Below are positions 61,622-64,000 of a stretch of 64,000 nucleotides of DNA, piece by piece (the stretch's first letter is position 1; the number at the start of each line of letters is the position of its first letter). The stretch is from contig NZ_JAHTBI010000047.1 of the NCBI RefSeq assembly GCF_019168305.1, positions 59,263 to 123,262 on the forward strand, read 5' to 3'. Position numbers and translations under genes: made by a program. The notes below the pieces were generated by a model, which searched no databases, was not told where the DNA came from, and saw only the letters and a list, made by a program, of their open reading frames with translations. Source of the stretch: Pseudomonas aegrilactucae. GTDB taxonomy: Bacteria; Pseudomonadota; Gammaproteobacteria; Pseudomonadales; Pseudomonadaceae.

Positions 61622-62514
61622 TGCGCCTGCTGCAGCGTTGCCTGCTGCTGATGCTGATGTGGCCGCTGACGGCACTTTCAGCCGGCGACATCGTGCTTAC
61701 CGCGGCCCAGGACACGGCGTCAGTACGCGGCTTCGTCCAGGCCCTGCGCCAGCAGCGGCCTGCCGACCGGGTACGCTTCGTGCCCGTCGCCGAACTGCCC
61801 GCACCCGTTCGCCTGGCGCCAGCCACACGCCTGGTGCTGCTGGACACGGCCGCCCTGGACTGGCGCCTGAGCCAGGCCGACGGCCCGCCGGCGCTGGCGC
61901 TGCGCATCACCCGGGTGCAGGCAGAGCGACGCCTGGGCGGGGTACGCCCCGCCTACCTGAGCCTGCTGTGGAGCGACCCGCCGCTGGCCCGCCAGTTGCG
62001 CCTGACCCACTACCTGTTGCCGCAAGCCAGGCGCATTGGCGTGCTCTACGCTGAACACAGCAGCTTCCTGCTGGAAGAGTTGCGCCAGGCCGCGCGGCCG
62101 CTGGGCCTGAAAATCGTCGCCCAGGCCTGGCCCGATCCGCGCGACAATCGCCCGCTGCAGGCCGTGTTGAAGAACAGCGACGTGCTGCTGGGCCTGGATG
62201 ACCTGCAGTTGTACAACCCCCATACCGCGAAAAACCTGCTGCTCAGCAGCTATGCACGACAAGTGCCGCTGATCGGCCCCAATGCCGGGTTCGTGCGTGC
62301 CGGGGGGCTGGCCAGCACCCTGAGTGATCAGCAAGACTGGCTGGCAGTGCTCACGCGCCTGCTTGATCAGCCCCCGGCCCAATGGCCACGGGAACGCTAC
62401 CCCGAGCATTTTCGCGTGACCGGCAACCGGCAGGTTGCCCGCGCGCTGGGCATTGAGGCAATAGACCCGGCGGCCGCACAGCAGGCCGTGGCCGCAGGAG
62501 AGATTCACCCATGA
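61621..62514 (+). CDS. Periplasmic ABC-type substrate-binding protein
   Basis: A 297-residue exported protein with a signal peptide (residues 1-21, ALSA end) and the type I periplasmic binding fold of the PF04392 ABC_sub_bind group: [124 protein letters not shown]. No permease or ATPase gene is near, so it probably senses rather than imports. It overlaps the kinase gene by four bases. Confidence 0.85.
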   Translation: MRLLQRCLLLMLMWPLTALSAGDIVLTAAQDTASVRGFVQALRQQRPADRVRFVPVAELPAPVRLAPATRLVLLDTAALDWRLSQADGPPALALRITRVQAERRLGGVRPAYLSLLWSDPPLARQLRLTHYLLPQARRIGVLYAEHSSFLLEELRQAARPLGLKIVAQAWPDPRDNRPLQAVLKNSDVLLGLDDLQLYNPHTAKNLLLSSYARQVPLIGPNAGFVRAGGLASTLSDQQDWLAVLTRLLDQPPAQWPRERYPEHFRVTGNRQVARALGIEAIDPAAAQQAVAAGEIHP

Positions 62515-64000
62515 AGAAACTGAGCTGGGACATCAATACCCGCACCCAGATCATCAGCCTGGGCCCTGCCCTGCTGCTGACGCTGCTGTTGATCAGTTTT
62601 TTCACCTTCGTGCGCATCCAGGACTTGCGCCAGGAGCTCAACCATACCGGCCAGCTGATCGCCAACCAATTGGCCCCGGCCTCGGAATACGGGGTGATCT
62701 CCGGCAACGACGAAGTGCTCGAGAGCCTGATGCGCGCCACCCTGACCATCCCGCACGTGCGTTTTCTCGAGGTGCAGGACAGCGCCAACCACATCCTGGT
62801 GTATGTCGAGCAACCCGACGAACATGAAAACCGCCCTCAGCAGGTCGAGGTGTTCCAGGCACCGATCCGCCTGCAGCGGATCTTTCTGGAGAATGACTTC
62901 CTGCACAACGGCAGCCCGGCCTCGGCCAATGGCGATGACTACCTGGGGCGGGTGATCGTCGGCATGTCCGACGATGCGTTCAACCAGCGCCAGCAGGAGA
63001 TCGTCATCAAGGCCGCGATCCTGGCACTGTTCGCCCTGCTCTTCACCTTTGTGCTGGCGCGCCGCCTGGCCCTGAGCCTGTCGCGTCCGATCAGCGACAT
63101 GGGGCATGCGGTCAAGGCGATCCAGCAGGGCGACTTCAACGCACCACTGCCGGTGGTCGACGACAGCGAGCTGGGCCATCTGGCCCGCCACATCAACAAC
63201 CTGGCCAGCGGCCTGGCCCAGGCCAGCCACGAACAGCAGCAGGCCATCGCACAGCTGATCCAGGCCCGCGAAGAGGCCGAACAGGCGAACCGGGCCAAGT
63301 CGGACTTCCTGGCGATGATGAGCCATGAGCTGCGCACGCCGATGAACGGCGTGCTTGGCATGTTGCAACTGTTGCAGACCACCCTGCTTAGCGATGAACA
63401 GAGCGAGTACGCGGCGGTGGCCAGCGAGTCGACCGGGCATTTGCTCAAGGTGATCAATGACATCCTCGATTTCTCGCGGATCGAGCGCACCACGCTGGAA
63501 CTGGAACACATCGATTTCAACCTGGCCGAGCTGATCGGCAGTTGCACACAGTCGTTTCAGCATGCCGCCCAGCAGCGCGGGCTGATATTGCAGGCACCAC
63601 TGCCCCCAGGCATGGAGCAACTGCGCGTGGCCGGCGACCCCACGCGGATCCGCCAGGTACTGGTGAACCTGATCGGCAACGCCCTGAAGTTCACCGAACA
63701 GGGCAGTGTGCAGATCGAGCCGCGCTGGCAGGTACTGGATCGTCAGCTGATCTGGTTCACCTGCGCGGTGCGCGATACCGGCATCGGTATCGACAGCACG
63801 CGCCTGGAGACCATGTTCCAGGCCTTCCAGCAGGCCGACAGCTCGATTTCACGGCGCTACGGCGGCACCGGCCTGGGCTTGTCGATCGCACGCACCCTGA
63901 CCGAACGCATGGGCGGCACGCTGCGCGCCGAAAGCCGCGAGGGCAAAGGCTCGACCTTTACCCTGGAAATGCCCCTGGCGCTGTGCGCCCCAGCCCCCCC
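62511..64000 (+). CDS. Sensor histidine kinase, hybrid-type architecture (truncated by window edge)
   Basis: At least 496 residues of an inner-membrane sensor kinase. Two helices (about 14-34 and 163-185) flank a periplasmic domain (about 35-162), followed by HAMP (about 186-240) and a short coiled coil. HisKA has H272 ([22 protein letters not shown]) and the HATPase shows [16 protein letters not shown] and [10 protein letters not shown]. The [12 protein letters not shown] form is typical of kinases with C-terminal receiver and HPt domains such as BarA or PA1611-type, which would lie beyond the edge. It is the third gene after the receptor and binding protein. Confidence 0.9.
   Translation, partial: MKKLSWDINTRTQIISLGPALLLTLLLISFFTFVRIQDLRQELNHTGQLIANQLAPASEYGVISGNDEVLESLMRATLTIPHVRFLEVQDSANHILVYVEQPDEHENRPQQVEVFQAPIRLQRIFLENDFLHNGSPASANGDDYLGRVIVGMSDDAFNQRQQEIVIKAAILALFALLFTFVLARRLALSLSRPISDMGHAVKAIQQGDFNAPLPVVDDSELGHLARHINNLASGLAQASHEQQQAIAQLIQAREEAEQANRAKSDFLAMMSHELRTPMNGVLGMLQLLQTTLLSDEQSEYAAVASESTGHLLKVINDILDFSRIERTTLELEHIDFNLAELIGSCTQSFQHAAQQRGLILQAPLPPGMEQLRVAGDPTRIRQVLVNLIGNALKFTEQGSVQIEPRWQVLDRQLIWFTCAVRDTGIGIDSTRLETMFQAFQQADSSISRRYGGTGLGLSIARTLTERMGGTLRAESREGKGSTFTLEMPLALCAPAP

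Overview
The window is a GC-rich, densely packed chromosome segment of a Pseudomonas, most probably of the P. putida group. The evidence is an OprI major lipoprotein gene, a propionate (2-methylcitrate) cluster of the order regulator-prpB-prpC-acnD-prpF-prpD lying convergent to acnB, a complete kdpFABCDE potassium operon, and four inverted pairs of the short palindrome typical of P. putida intergenic (REP) DNA. No rRNA, tRNA, CRISPR array, transposase or phage gene was seen, and composition looks even throughout.

Layout. 1-1.03 kb: left edge of an EmrAB-type multidrug efflux operon (MarR regulator, a gutted outer-membrane-factor gene, truncated emrA). 1.1-3.4 kb: miaE, a tandem universal stress protein behind an ANR-type box, and a DUF1289 protein. 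3.4-15 kb: acnB with a long structured leader, then the methylcitrate operon on the other strand with operator-like palindromes at its GntR regulator. 15.1-18.2 kb: a three-gene cell-envelope module (retropepsin-like protease, cysteine-free transglutaminase-like membrane protein, ATP-grasp ligase). 18.2-29.7 kb: pabB, thrH, cysH, a YtrA-type regulator with its ABC transporter, cysB, a second universal stress protein, a 5'-nucleotidase, a ketopantoate-reductase-like enzyme, a PilZ-like protein, DAHP synthase and a small acetyltransferase. 30.1-36.6 kb: oprI facing an L,D-transpeptidase, tesA divergent from the ybbA-ybbP ABC exporter, and greB. 36.6-44.8 kb: DoxX protein, MltF-like transglycosylase, tatD, a chemoreceptor with an ANR-type box, a thioesterase, a CHAD protein, a lipoprotein and a patatin. 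44.9-52.7 kb: kdpFABCDE. 52.9-59.3 kb: a minus-strand run of a PerM/AI-2E-type permease, a DUF4892 protein preceded by a 22-codon coupled ORF, two alpha/beta hydrolases, a hot-dog thioesterase, sixA, a DUF4389 protein and gpsA. 59.5-64 kb: a TonB-dependent receptor, a periplasmic binding protein and a hybrid-type sensor kinase in overlapping reading frames, cut by the right edge.

How the genes work together. PrpC, AcnD/PrpF (or PrpD), AcnB and PrpB form a full cycle that turns propionyl-CoA plus oxaloacetate into pyruvate plus succinate, probably controlled by the GntR protein. KdpFABC imports potassium and KdpDE senses its shortage. OprI is probably a substrate of the neighbouring L,D-transpeptidase. 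The least understood parts are the retropepsin/transglutaminase-like/ATP-grasp module, the nested hairpin in the acnB leader, the coupled small ORF before DUF4892, and the receptor-binding protein-kinase operon at the right end.
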